From Colias croceus (Eukaryota > Arthropoda > Insecta > Lepidoptera > Pieridae), in assembly GCF_905220415.1 (NCBI RefSeq), contig NC_059537.1, positions 12,061,593 to 12,125,592 of the forward strand: DNA of 64,000 nt, given 5' to 3'. Numbering within the stretch: position 1 is the first letter of the stretch; every line of letters starts with the position of its first letter. Shown in pieces: positions 48,801-53,418 of this stretch. The notes under the pieces are model-generated. The model was not told the DNA's origin. It searched no databases and saw only the letters and a list, made by a program, of their open reading frames with translations. The position numbers and the translations under genes were made by a program.

Positions 48801-51431
48801 TTTTAATGGGATGAACCGGATGGCACCAGAATTAAAATAAAAAAGTATCATCAAAATCGGTTCACTTCGGAAATTCTAAGGTAAAAACCCAATAAAGAAT
48901 CTCCACCTTTTTAAGTCTGTGGTTCCGTAGATAACGAGGTATTGAAACACAGTTTCAGTAAAATATTTTACAAGAACACAAACTACCTATTTAATTAAGG
49001 GCCGATTTTTCAATCCTTGGTTAAATTTATCCGTCCAATAAAGAACAATTTAAATGTAAACTGTCAAATACGGACAATTAGAATACATTTTTGAAATGGC
49101 AGTTTAATACGTTATTCGATGAATAAGTTTTAACCAACGATTGAAAAATCATTGTCATGTGAACTTGTAAAAAATTATCTAATACAGATATGCACAATTG
49201 CACAGGGTTTAAAATCCCAACAATAAAACATAAACAAAAAATCTTCACTCTCGCTTGAAACAAAAGTAACCCAGTTCCTTGATGCGTCTCAATCAATAAT
49301 TAATGAGACCAATATTAGTTTTCTCTGTACTCATACAATTACATGGCAAAAACAACACAACGCATGCTTCTACATTTACACCAACTGATTTATTTAATGT
49401 AAATACATGAAATAAGAATGTGGGTAAATAAAAGAGCGAAGCGATTTTGAAAATATAAAAATCAATAGTAAGTAATTTAACATTTCAACTGATGAAAAAC
49501 AAGACTCATTTAATATACTGATTATAATCTATAAAATTAACGAAATACGGTTTAAAAATCAAAGAAGTATTATTGAATGTATTGTTTTTAAGCCCTGAGG
49601 CAATGTAGCCAATGTAGGGATTTACTATCAAACACCAAAAAAAATATACATATTTACATAAAATAATGTTAACAAAGCCTCAATGTCCATTTAATAACTT
49701 AAAATAAAGTTCCATATCTACAAAGATAAACATTCATACCTCCATGCAGTCTACATCTATAATCACATCCAATTTCCATTTTTATCTCATTATAAAACTA
49801 CTCAGCGATTATTCACAGTATCTAGGTAGTATTGAACTTCCAAGAATACATTAAAATAGTTAAACTAATGTCGAGTCTATCAAATTATGCAAATGTATTG
49901 AAACGTGTTTAACGAGCGTGGATTCCCGTCCCTTCAGATAAAAGCAAATCGCTCCGTCTATCTGTATACAAGGCCTTAGCAGATAATAACCATTCTATTG
50001 TACTAACGAACGCACATATACCAATTAAATGATTTTATTTGCTTCGTTGATTCGCTTTACGCCGACAAACTAACAATGTTAATGTTGTAGAAAGTAAAAT
50101 TGTCGTTTATTATTCATTTGGATGATTGGCACGGTAATACAGCTTGTTATAGCTGATTATTTGGGTTCGATTTCTGCACGATTTATGTTAGACATTACTA
50201 AGTTAATTGCCTGATTAGGAAATGTGTCGTTGTTAACAATTTCTCGGTTAATTCCTAGTTATTTTTACGATAGCCTTTAATATACCTAATCATTGTTCAG
50301 TTTTAACTCTTCTTTTACTGGTATTAAAATCTATTACCTACATGGTATTTGTTTCTTATCCCTATAAAAATGTATGTTTCAGCTCTTGCGCGCTAGATCG
50401 ATCAAAATAAGTTATAGATGCTTTCTAAAAATCTCAAAAAGTAATAAGTAGGTAATTCACGTTATCAGCTGGATTACTTAACCTGCCTTCATCCCGTGTG
50501 TTTAATTTATAGCATTCTCCATTTTAACGATAAAAGTTGGATCCGTTCTTCAAATCTATAGATAAGAAAATTTAAAGCACTCCAAGTTTTTTCCGTTGTC
50601 CTTGAAAGCAACCGTTGACCGTACTTTAATAAACTTTTTTCTAGCAGGTATATTTGGGTTTTTGTTTCTCAAAATCATTAATAAAATTTTAATGTAAACT
50701 TATACAGTGATCCATTCATGTTAAAACTATGTTAAAATTAATTAGACTATACTAATTCGTGTTCGATTTGTTTTTAATACAACTTCATTAATTTTATTAC
50801 ATATTAATTCAATAGTAGTTTAATTAAAGTAACTATTCGATTGATAAAAAGTCATTCAGCTTAAGCTTACACTTGTTAACATATTTGAAATGCCAACAAT
50901 AAAAGCGAGGAATAAAATTCTTGTAACAATGTACCTATTTCAGTTTTGACTGTAAAGAGTAGAAAACTACCTACCATTCGAACATACACGCGTTCAAATC
51001 GCGCGCAAAAATCTCAATTTTTGAAGTGAAACTTCCTATACGCGCGTTGAGAGTAAAATTTCATGGCAATACCGTCACGTCATCGAGTAAGGCAATTTTT
51101 GTATCTTCCTAAAGAAGTTTCACTTCGGACAGGTGTACTCGGCACACACGATCTTTTTTATTCATTAAAATTACAAAAAATAATAATTTCTACCAACCTC
51201 CATGCAGCACCTTAACCTCTTCATACGTCGGCGATCTCCAAATACTCGTCTGATGCTTCTTCTTCCTATACACCGAGAGGTCCTTCCACGCCAGCGTGAG
51301 GTTCTCCGGCGTGTCGCCCAGGCCGGCCATCTCATCGTCATCCCAGTTGACGACGGCGCCCGTAAGCACATTCCGCGTCGGTAACTTGGGTATCTTTAGA
51401 CCAAGATCCTTCATTTTACTTGCATTTGGTT
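15426..51431 (-). CDS. ABCG half-transporter, brown/ok-like, with two alternative last exons
   Basis: Minus-strand half-transporter of the white/brown/scarlet group. From the Met at 51412-51414 the exons sum to 1944 nt (647 residues plus stop) with either last exon. Walker A GSSGAGKTT is at about 87-95, Q-loop VPQED near 131-135, signature LSGGERK 188-194, Walker B ILFCDEP 208-214, D-loop TGLDS, H-loop His 245. TM1 to TM6 follow from about residue 375, and the last loop carries a conserved Cys pair (C...PCIKTG). Walker A context (KTTLLAAIS) and the PFDLI and PCIKTG blocks resemble Drosophila brown; the group also contains silkworm ok. Probable partner: White; probable cargo: pteridine or urate precursors (inferred). 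The gene is 36 kb long because of repeat-filled introns. The N-terminus may start in a further upstream exon. Confidence 0.88.
15913..16195 (+). mobile_element. Helitron-like element with (GTCT)n, short copy
   Basis: Starts A|TCTATACATATAATAAATC and ends GAAGCTAG|T. Same family as 3367-3862 but internally shortened. It lies about 100 nt upstream (in transcript sense) of the distal terminal exon acceptor. Confidence 0.7.
16271..17363. mobile_element. long inverted-repeat (fold-back) element, about 1.1 kb
   Basis: Arms of roughly 340 nt (about 16271-16612 and 17024-17363) are imperfect reverse complements. Landmarks are GGAGGTAGCAACGTT / AACGTTGCTAGCTCC at the tips, GTCCGGGCTGTCTGGCTGG against its complement, and GAAATAAGTGAAATT near the centre. 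The spacer of about 400 nt has no convincing coding frame. It sits between the two alternative terminal exons of the minus gene. Confidence 0.75.
17628..17830 (-). mobile_element. Helitron-like element (TTTG-tract family)
   Basis: CTAG at 17628-17631, GCTCCGCGCGGTTTCACCCC, CTATCTAACACCGAAAG, (AAAC)n and CTTCAGCTTTATAATATTAG. The 5' end is slightly decayed (AGTAAAGAT). Confidence 0.7.
18370..18565. repeat. MITE copy, GAAGTGAAACTTC family
   Basis: Inverted tips TTTTGAAGTGAAACTTCTTT and AAAGAAGTTTCACTTC. Shares CGGGGTTGGAAAAAAATTTA and CATCTTTTTCTTATCCCTAC with the copy at 26607-26830. Confidence 0.65.
19073..19140. repeat. MITE copy, GAAGTGAAACTTC family (internally deleted)
   Basis: TTTTTTGAAGTGAAAGCC on the left and AAAGAAGTTTCACTTCTGAC on the right, only about 70 nt in all. 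Confidence 0.5.
19440..19620 (+). mobile_element. Helitron-like element (CAAAGTCGCTTTC family)
   Basis: TATAAAACAAAGTCGCTTTC, AAACTACGCAACCGATTTTG, then AAGCGGGTGAAGCCGCGGGC hairpin and terminal CTAG. Internally shortened. Confidence 0.6.
22458..22513 (-). terminator. polyadenylation signals for the proximal terminal exon
   Basis: Two TTTATT motifs (22458-22463 and 22508-22513), AATAAA on the minus strand, lie about 93 and 143 nt past the stop at 22606-22608. The proximal last exon can therefore end its own transcript. Confidence 0.5.
22606..22994 (-). CDS. minus ABCG gene, proximal terminal exon (12a)
   Basis: A 389-nt exon with acceptor CCCTTCACAG, phase 1, joining exon 11 in frame. It encodes SFLSAVFDRMETAALVSVPF, TM5, the loop CVNIKGVPCIKTGPDVL, TM6 (LATMYCLAHIIAFLMVI) and RSRGTPIY, with TAG at 22606-22608. 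PFDLI and PCIKTG resemble Drosophila brown. Being nearer to exon 11 (a 2.0-kb intron against 9.2 kb for the distal copy), it is the likelier default last exon. Confidence 0.93.
22995..24982. other. intron 11 of the minus gene
   Basis: About 2 kb of AT-rich sequence between exon 11 and the proximal terminal exon. I see no repeat or coding frame that I can support. Confidence 0.5.
24983..25118 (-). CDS. minus ABCG gene, exon 11 (TM3-TM4)
   Basis: A 136-nt exon between TTGTTACAG and GTAAAT. Encodes IPRAVVEPICFVSLVFLIAG and WIGFCFVCVLCANYANAY, with the final Gly split to the last exon. Its one-base overhang fits both terminal exons. Same length as the paralogous plus-strand exon 10. Confidence 0.93.
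25165..25215. repeat. perfect 19-bp hairpin upstream of exon 11
   Basis: AGAAGCGAAGGCGTGTCCA (25165-25183) and its exact reverse complement (25197-25215), separated by 13 nt. It lies about 47-97 nt upstream of the exon 11 acceptor in the minus-strand transcript. GC-rich against an AT-rich background. Confidence 0.6.
26424..26595 (-). mobile_element. Helitron-like element (TTTG-tract family)
   Basis: CTAG at 26424-26427, GCGCTTCGCGGTTTTACCC, AACACCGAAAGAATTTTTAA, TTCAGCTTTATAGTATTG and terminal GTATAGA. Confidence 0.7.
26607..26830. repeat. MITE copy, GAAGTGAAACTTC family
   Basis: ATTTTTGAAGTGAAACTTTT on the left, AAAGAAGTTTCGCTTCTTAC on the right, long internal match to 18370-18565. It follows the Helitron-like element by 12 nt. 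Confidence 0.65.
27097..27262. repeat. fold-back MITE with about 45-bp inverted ends
   Basis: CTTATTACCAGACAGTTTAC and GCCCTGAATTGAACTGG on the left are repeated inverted on the right (CCAGTCAGTTCAATTCAGGG, GTAAACTGTCTGGTAATAAG). The centre of about 60 nt is unrelated. Confidence 0.75.
27346..27529 (-). mobile_element. Helitron-like element, decayed 3' end
   Basis: CGCGGTTTCACCCGCGTGGC, CTCCTGTTGGTC, CAATCTAACACCGAAAG, (AAAC)n and ATACTAGTATAGA. The expected CTAG before the GC-rich segment is missing. Confidence 0.65.
27721..27940 (+). mobile_element. recent retroposon with poly(A) and target-site duplication
   Basis: A GC-rich block (27731-27930) ends in a run of about 18 A and is flanked on both sides by CCTTGACAAG, a 10-bp target-site duplication. 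The base composition is unlike the AT-rich surroundings. The body has phrases GGGACGCCCTTGTGCATG and CCCTTCTGGCTAACATTGAG. It may be a SINE or a 5'-truncated non-LTR element; I cannot name the family. Confidence 0.75.
28155..28346 (+). mobile_element. Helitron-like element (TTTG-tract family), CTAA end
   Basis: A|TCTATACTAATATTATAAA, (GTTT)n, CTACTGGTCCGATTTAAAA, GCTAAGAAGCGGAGCAATG, ending AGCTAA. It ends 60 nt from the exon 10 donor of the minus gene. Confidence 0.7.
28406..28636 (-). CDS. minus ABCG gene, exon 10 (TM1-TM3)
   Basis: A 231-nt, phase 0/0 exon after ACCAACAG with donor GTAAGT. Encodes FVGLIISIPYMG, the loop LDQRDIQNAEG, TM2 (ETIFLFIYAVFITF), PQEVPILLRETASGLYAP and YYVSKMIFW. 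FPxxxPILxRExxxGLY is typical of the White/Brown/Scarlet group. Confidence 0.95.
29708..29993. repeat. repeat with ACCCGACTGC inverted ends
   Basis: TTACCCGACTGCCAAAG on the left and GTGCAGTCGGGTATTTTG on the right. Interior with AAGAAGGAGGGTAATG and (GTAT)n. Probably a short non-autonomous element. Confidence 0.6.
30075..30180 (-). CDS. minus ABCG gene, exon 9 (pre-TM1 / TM1 start)
   Basis: A 106-nt exon after TTATTGCAG with donor GTAAGA. Encodes VKVNYFVQFYWLLWRNIICI then IYIAEFLLLM. FxxQFxxLLWR is the conserved block before TM1 in ABCG proteins. Length and phases equal plus-strand exon 8. Confidence 0.92.
30313..30566. repeat. MITE with about 30-bp inverted ends
   Basis: AAGGCCTCGAGACAAATGGC and AGAAACGC on the left match, inverted, GCGTTTCTGCCATTTGTCC and AAAGGCC on the right. 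It lies between exon 9 and the 29-nt microexon of the minus gene. Confidence 0.65.
30894..30922 (-). CDS. minus ABCG gene, 29-nt microexon (linker)
   Basis: A 29-nt exon between TATTTTAG and a consensus GTAAGT donor. Encodes NLYFERYLT plus two bases that complete a Leu codon with exon 9. It is required: exon 8 ends in phase 0 but exon 9 needs two carried bases, and 29 mod 3 is 2. The peptide fits the linker just before VKVNYFVQF. The plus-strand gene has no equivalent. Confidence 0.82.
31599..31809 (-). CDS. minus ABCG gene, exon 8 (linker)
   Basis: Acceptor CCTTCTAG and donor GTACGT, 211 nt. Encodes LNYKCPVGFNAAEYYVSLLG, VQTDKEMESHERIRRICNEY and an acidic tail ending in SDEK. CPxxFNxAExYVxxL and the ESxxRIxxIC segment are typical of White-type proteins. 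Confidence 0.93.
31810..33589. other. part of intron 7 of the minus gene, little to report
   Basis: AT-rich intron. The only structure I see is a perfect 19-bp palindrome, 33515-33533 and 33541-33559 (CAATTATGATGTTTTGTAG and its complement, 7-nt loop). Confidence 0.5.
33590..33776 (-). mobile_element. Helitron-like element (TTTG-tract family)
   Basis: CTAG at 33590-33593, CCCGCGTGGCTCCGTTCCTG, GACTGAAAGAATTTTTCAAA, (AAAC)n, terminal GTATAGA. It lies 31 nt beyond the palindrome. Confidence 0.7.
34181..34757 (+). repeat. interspersed repeat (CCGGCCAAGTGCGAGTC family)
   Basis: Starts AAAACCGGCCAAGTGCGAGT, then GGGTTCCGTAGC, a 9-G run, a (GACG/GACA)n tract at 34675-34707 and ends GGCTACGGAACCCTAAAAAA. 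I recognise this as a common insect repeat but cannot assign its class. Confidence 0.65.
35163..35670. repeat. nested inverted-repeat element, about 0.5 kb
   Basis: Outer ends TGTCTTAAAGCAGTATTACA / GATACTGCTTTAAGACA and CCAGTGTGG / CCACACTGG. Inner ends ACAGGGTGTCCCACTGTTGG / CCAATAGTGGGACATCCTGT with TATACTAAGC / GCTAAGTATA. This looks like one inverted-repeat element inside another, or a long palindromic MITE. Confidence 0.65.
36224..36462 (-). CDS. minus ABCG gene, exon 7 (Walker B, D-loop, H-loop)
   Basis: A 239-nt exon after CTCCTTTAG with donor GTGAGT. Encodes LLNDPPILFCDEPTTGLDSS, KLVICSVHQPASGVFELF and SNGRIAFHGT. All catalytic positions are present (Asp-Glu of Walker B, D-loop Asp, H-loop His). 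Identical in length and phase to plus-strand exon 6. GC-rich at third positions compared with the flanking introns. Confidence 0.96.
36463..37748. other. intron between exons 6 and 7, minus gene (part)
   Basis: AT-rich. Only a short Helitron-like scrap (CTAATATTATAATGCTGAAG near 37590-37620) is recognisable. Confidence 0.45.
37749..38162 (-). mobile_element. Helitron-like element reaching into the exon 6 donor
   Basis: 3' CTAG at 37749-37752 and 5' TC at 38162-38161, TTTG-tract family, split by the nested element at 37820-38043. Its 5' terminus begins at intron position +5 of exon 6, so the donor reads GTAA then TC from the transposon. Confidence 0.8.
37820..38043 (-). mobile_element. Helitron-like element nested in another
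   Basis: Begins (minus) TCCATACTAATA and ends CTAG. The host element resumes cleanly, with A on one side and T on the other. Interior AACCCGCATAGTTCCCGTTC and (GACA)n. Confidence 0.8.
38167..38319 (-). CDS. minus ABCG gene, exon 6 (ABC signature)
   Basis: A 153-nt, phase 0/0 exon after TATTCCACCAG with donor GTAATC. Encodes ARMMMDKRSTAVTRQRRVTQ, LLGELGISTCTRTKLKA and the signature LSGGERKRVALAVQ. The donor lacks the usual G at +5 because a transposon end starts there. Confidence 0.95.
38320..39688. other. part of intron 5 of the minus gene
   Basis: AT-rich. A GC-rich patch at 39092-39130 (GCGGCGGCGGCGGAGGCGCG, then CTAGT) may be the 3' tip of an old Helitron-like copy. I see nothing else. 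Confidence 0.4.
39689..39912 (+). mobile_element. Helitron-like element (CCCGCATAGTTCCC family)
   Basis: TCTATACTCATATTATAAAG, AACTACTGGACCGATTTC, GGGAACGGGAACTATGCGGG, then AACGCGGGCGAAGCCGC and terminal CTAG|T. Confidence 0.7.
40079..40114. repeat. perfect 15-bp palindrome
   Basis: GTTTAGAAGAACATT and AATGTTCTTCTAAAC separated by TACGAT. Intronic, function unknown. Confidence 0.55.
40837..40942 (+). mobile_element. Helitron-like 3' fragment
   Basis: TAGCTCATTTATCGAAGAAG, GCTAAGACCAACAGAAGCGG, CACGCGGGTGAAACCGCGGA; ends AGCTCGT in place of CTAGT. Confidence 0.6.
41640..41850 (+). mobile_element. tRNA-derived SINE
   Basis: Head with A-box-like TTGGTACAGTGGTTGACGC and B-box-like GGGTCTGATTACC, then a body with GTAGGACACAGAAGGCTGAT, TGATCACCTACTTGTC, and CTTATCCCACTAGGGGACAT. 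An inverted, better preserved copy is at 43990-44196. Confidence 0.7.
42600..42788 (-). mobile_element. Helitron-like element, decayed 3' end
   Basis: TTCGGTTTCACCCGCGTAG, CCTCCTGTTGGTCTTAGCGT, CTATCTAACACC, (AAAC)n and terminal GTATAGA. Confidence 0.65.
42911..43068. repeat. 81-bp tandem duplication
   Basis: Two consecutive units starting CAACGCGTCATGGTCGAATA (42911 and 42992) with GCCAGCCACGACACGAATCG and TCTTTCCAAGATTGT inside. Only a few bases differ (for example TATTGTGG against TCTGG). The frame through both units is probably not coding. Confidence 0.7.
43080..43310. mobile_element. non-autonomous element with AACCGACTTCAAA inverted ends
   Basis: Left TTAACCGACTTCAAAAAAAG, right GTTTGAAGTCGGTTGTTTTT, plus a TTTTTAACGCAGTTAT tail. 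The interior TACACCGATTACTCCGAGG and GATGGTGTCGAATTGGTCC is shared with 62308-62752. Open frames here are repeat-derived. Confidence 0.7.
43990..44196 (-). mobile_element. tRNA-derived SINE, well-preserved promoter boxes
   Basis: On the minus strand: CTCCTTGGTACAGTGGTTGA (A box), GGGTTCGATTCCCGGTGG (consensus B box), then AATGTCTCGGTCTGGCAGG and the body shared with 41640-41850. The A and B boxes are appropriate for RNA polymerase III. Confidence 0.78.
45245..45428 (-). CDS. minus ABCG gene, exon 5 (Walker A to Q-loop)
   Basis: A 184-nt exon after TTTTCAACAG with donor GTGAGT. Encodes GAGKTTLLAAISRRDKSATT, GYLMLNGRLAG, ARISGFVPQEDLSIEDLTVA and EHMEFM. GAGKTTLLAAIS is the same as in Drosophila brown. 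The exon is GC-rich in an AT-rich intron context. Confidence 0.95.
45455..45590 (+). mobile_element. Helitron-like fragment just upstream of exon 5
   Basis: A|TCCATACTATTATTATAAAG, AGAGTTTGTTTATTTGG, CGGATTTGAAAAATTATTTC, CATTTATCGAGCAAGGCT. The 3' half is missing. In the minus transcript its edge lies 26 nt before the exon 5 acceptor. Confidence 0.65.
45718..45850 (-). pseudogene. non-LTR retrotransposon remnant (RT polyprotein C-terminus)
   Basis: The minus-strand frame reads CRPKKRWRDELDQF, then QDRDSWKRFGEAFAQHW and a stop at TAG on the complementary side near 45718. The pattern of a GRPxxRWxDDL motif followed by QDRxxWRxLGEAYVQQW is the well-known C-terminal tail of insect LINE endonuclease/reverse-transcriptase polyproteins. 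Only this tail survives, so it is a 5'-truncated copy. Confidence 0.7.
46823..47063 (+). mobile_element. Helitron-like element inside the piggyBac relic
   Basis: A|TCCTATCCTACTAATATTAA, ATGCGAAAGTTTGTGAGG, GGAACGGGAACTATGCGGGG, AACGCGGGCGAGGCC; ends GTTAGT where CTAGT is expected. Confidence 0.65.
47108..47290 (-). pseudogene. piggyBac transposase C-terminal Cys-rich domain (frameshifted)
   Basis: Minus-strand frames read SDGISHYPIWKKNVRQLCLY-C, then after a frameshift CEKYNVFLCYNDKCNCFKLF-H, and TAA at 47108-47110. The order D-G-x-x-H-x-P, C-x-x-C, C-x-x-x-x-x-x-C and C-F-x-x-F-H is the C-terminal zinc-binding domain of piggyBac-type transposases. The catalytic core upstream is too decayed for me to follow, so the copy is inactive. 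Confidence 0.65.
48068..48214. repeat. MITE with AGGGTGCTTTTCCACCA inverted ends
   Basis: AGGGTGCTTTTCCACCA on the left and TGGTGGAAAAACACCCT on the right, about 147 nt. Its edge is 26 nt from the donor of exon 4 of the minus gene. Confidence 0.7.
48240..48288 (-). CDS. minus ABCG gene, exon 4 (start of Walker A)
   Basis: A 49-nt exon between TTTTTCAAG and GTAAAA. Encodes SGVVSSGNLVALMGS with the next Ser split into exon 5. It supplies the CG-x-x-x-G-x-L-x-A-x-x-G-S-S strand before Walker A. Both flanking junctions are in phase with exons 51198-51431 and 45245-45428. (Numbered 4 on the assumption of earlier non-coding or short exons.). Confidence 0.88.
48424..48490 (-). mobile_element. Helitron-like scrap
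   Basis: CTCCCGCGGCTTCGCCCGC and AAAAACCCGCATAGTTACG match the 3' part of the CCCGCATAGTTCCC family. No ends preserved. Confidence 0.45.
49003..49146. repeat. MITE, AATCCTTGGTTAAA family
   Basis: GGGCCGATTTTTCAATCCTT on the left, TTTTAACCAACGATTGAAAA on the right. Related to 1530-1708. The remaining sequence from 49150 to 51000 shows nothing I can name. Confidence 0.6.
51015..51160. repeat. MITE copy, GAAGTGAAACTTC family
   Basis: TTTTTGAAGTGAAACTTCC, GTTGAGAGTAAAATTTCATG, AAAGAAGTTTCACTTCGGAC. It starts 38 nt inside the intron after the first recognised coding exon of the minus gene. Confidence 0.65.
51198..51431 (-). CDS. minus ABCG gene, first recognised coding exon
   Basis: Encodes KDLGLKIPKLPTRNVLTGAV, DTPENLTLAWKDLSVYRKKK and YEEVKVLHG. 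ENLTLAWKDLSVY matches the ENLTYAWHNMDIF block of Drosophila White. The first Met in frame is at 51412-51414. A good acceptor (TTGTCCACAG) ends at 51432, so translation may instead begin in an exon further upstream that I cannot identify. The donor is weak (GTTGGT) but the phase-1 join to exon 48240-48288 gives Val and a natural sequence. Confidence 0.85.
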
Positions 51432-52224
51432 CTGTGGACAAGGAACGAGTGACTGATTTATAGCATTAGTAGTTTCGCAATTGAATGTTGTTAATTACAT
51501 TTTCGCTAATTATATGTCATCAGGGAGGAGTAAAATTCCATTTACAACGCGATTTCTCAATAGTAACATAAATATGTTTATTATAATATCTAAGATAAAG
51601 ACATATTTTAAATCGTGTCTTAAGTAGCAAACAAAAAAAGATAGGTTTTAAGAGTATAATGTAGAAATTACAAATAATATACCTACTACGTTATTGCAGC
51701 TGTCTAATTTTCAGATTAAAAATATATTGTTGCCTATTGCAGCTCTACAAAAAGAAATAAAATATCTAAGTATACATACATTGTAGGTACAATGTTAGAG
51801 ACGTGTGCCGCCAATTCCTATCTATTTCCATAGAAGAGCATTTCAATTAAACAAACATTCGATAAATAAAACACACAATACAACCCAAATACAACCCCAG
51901 CGAAGTTGCAATTACCATACAAATGTTCACCCATCACATCACGTTAACAAGTTAGCCATTATAGGAACTTCAAACAATGCCTAGCCCCTGTCATCTGTAA
52001 AGATAACTAGAGGAATGATAGACCTTAAAGGATTCTAGAAACTGGAATATTTGCAAAGCAGACCATTAGTAAACCAGTTTAACCGATATCTCATGCCATT
52101 AAATCAAAATGATAGGATTTGAAATACGCTATGATACGCAGTAGTGGAGCTGGTTGATGACTTATTCAAGCGTAGGTCACAGACCTTTGTAGGGATGTCC
52201 ACCTTTATTCTATTAAAGCCTCTT

Positions 52225-52300
52225 TAAGTTATAAACTCAAACTCAAAACTCAGTTTGAGTTTGAGTTTGAGTTTTGAGTTTGAGTTTGAGTTTAAGTTAT
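52225..52300. repeat. GAGTTT-repeat palindrome
   Basis: AAACTCAAACTCAAAACTCA faces (GTTTGA)n and TGAGTTTTGAGTTTGAGTTT, flanked by TTAAGTTATA and TTTAAGTTATAGG. A hairpin of about 25-30 bp made of a hexamer repeat in both orientations. Confidence 0.65.
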
Positions 52301-52337
52301 AGGTTTACTAGGTCCTCGATTAATTACTTTATATCTG

Positions 52338-52515
52338 TACTAATATTATAAAGCTGACGAGTAGTGCGTTAAAGCAAACAGCTTGAAGCAAGCAGCGCTA
52401 TTCTACCCGCAAGTTCTATTTGAAAAATTGTTTCACTGTTAGATAGTCGATGTATCGAGGAAGGCTATAATACATCATCACGTCTTATCGTGGTCTTAAC
52501 CAATAAGAGCGGAGC
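52338..52515 (+). mobile_element. Helitron-like element, diverged
   Basis: TACTAATATTATAAAGCTGA, TGTTAGATAGTCGATGTATC, GAGGAAGGCTATAATACATC, AAGAGCGGAGCAATGCG. The ends are decayed. Just beyond (52540-52585) is a scrap like the SINE tail (CTGCCCCACATAGGAGACAT). Confidence 0.55.
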
Positions 52516-53257
52516 AATGCGTAACAAGAAGCGGCGCACTGTGGACGCCCTCTGCCCCACATAGGAGACATAGGACAATAAGTCAAGTAAGTCCATGCGT
52601 AACAAATAAACGAAAGGCTGTCTCCATAAAGCTCAAACGTGAATTAATTAAGATGGATGATGAAATAAGAAAGTAATGTATGAAAAAGTAAGTAAATGCG
52701 TAGGACCACATTTGAACGATATATTACGGAAGTAAATTAAAGTATAATATATCTCTTCAATCAACGTTTCAATTCAATCAACGTGAATTCTTAAAATATT
52801 TTAATATTTCACGATCACTTTATAATCAAAATGTGGTAACTATAAAAAATATAGTTATGGCTGTGGTTATGGTTTAATAAATAGACTTTCACTTCCGTTG
52901 TTTTAACTCTTATTTGCGAAATGTGAACTATACCAATATAAATATGGGAAATATAAATTAATTCAATTATTTTATTGACATCCATGCAATTACAATTGCA
53001 TCCGCTACACATAAAAAAACTCATATTCGATCAAACGATACCAATATACAGTAAAAGAGAAAGTAACATTGGTGTTTACATTTTTAATTACACAAATAAT
53101 AATCATACATAATATCAATTCATGTAAGATCATTATTTTGATGTTAATTCAGAGTAATACTAATTTATTTTAATAACTTTTGTTAAAACTACAACCGATG
53201 TAAAATATGATACTACCGAGAAAAATCGACAAGAAGTATTCAGTAAAATTTATAGAG

Positions 53258-53418
53258 CTAGCGCGCAAGAGCAACTTTTGTCTCCGCAACTATTTTGTCT
53301 CTCCCATCTTAGTGTCTTTTATCTAAGACCGAAAGAATTTTTCAAACCGGACCACTAGTTCTCGAGATTAGCGCGTTCAAACAAACAAACTCTTCAGCTT
53401 TATAATATTAGTATAGAT
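53258..53418 (-). mobile_element. MITE arm joined to a Helitron-like 5' fragment
   Basis: 53258-53320 matches one arm of the inverted-repeat element at 60738-60896 (GCAAGAGCAACTTTTGTCTC, CAACTATTTTGTCTCTCCC). 53328-53418 is the 5' part of a minus-oriented TTTG-tract Helitron-like element (ACCGAAAGAATTTTTCAAAC, terminal GTATAGA). Confidence 0.6.

Noticed and set aside
51202..51384. Open frames in other registers over the first minus exon
   Set aside because: GC-rich coding DNA leaves several frames open; only the one with ENLTLAWKDLSVY fits the family and the splice phases.
51439..51441. TTG as a start codon for the minus gene
   Set aside because: Eukaryotic start at TTG is unlikely, and the sequence there (TTGTCCACAG) reads as a splice acceptor.
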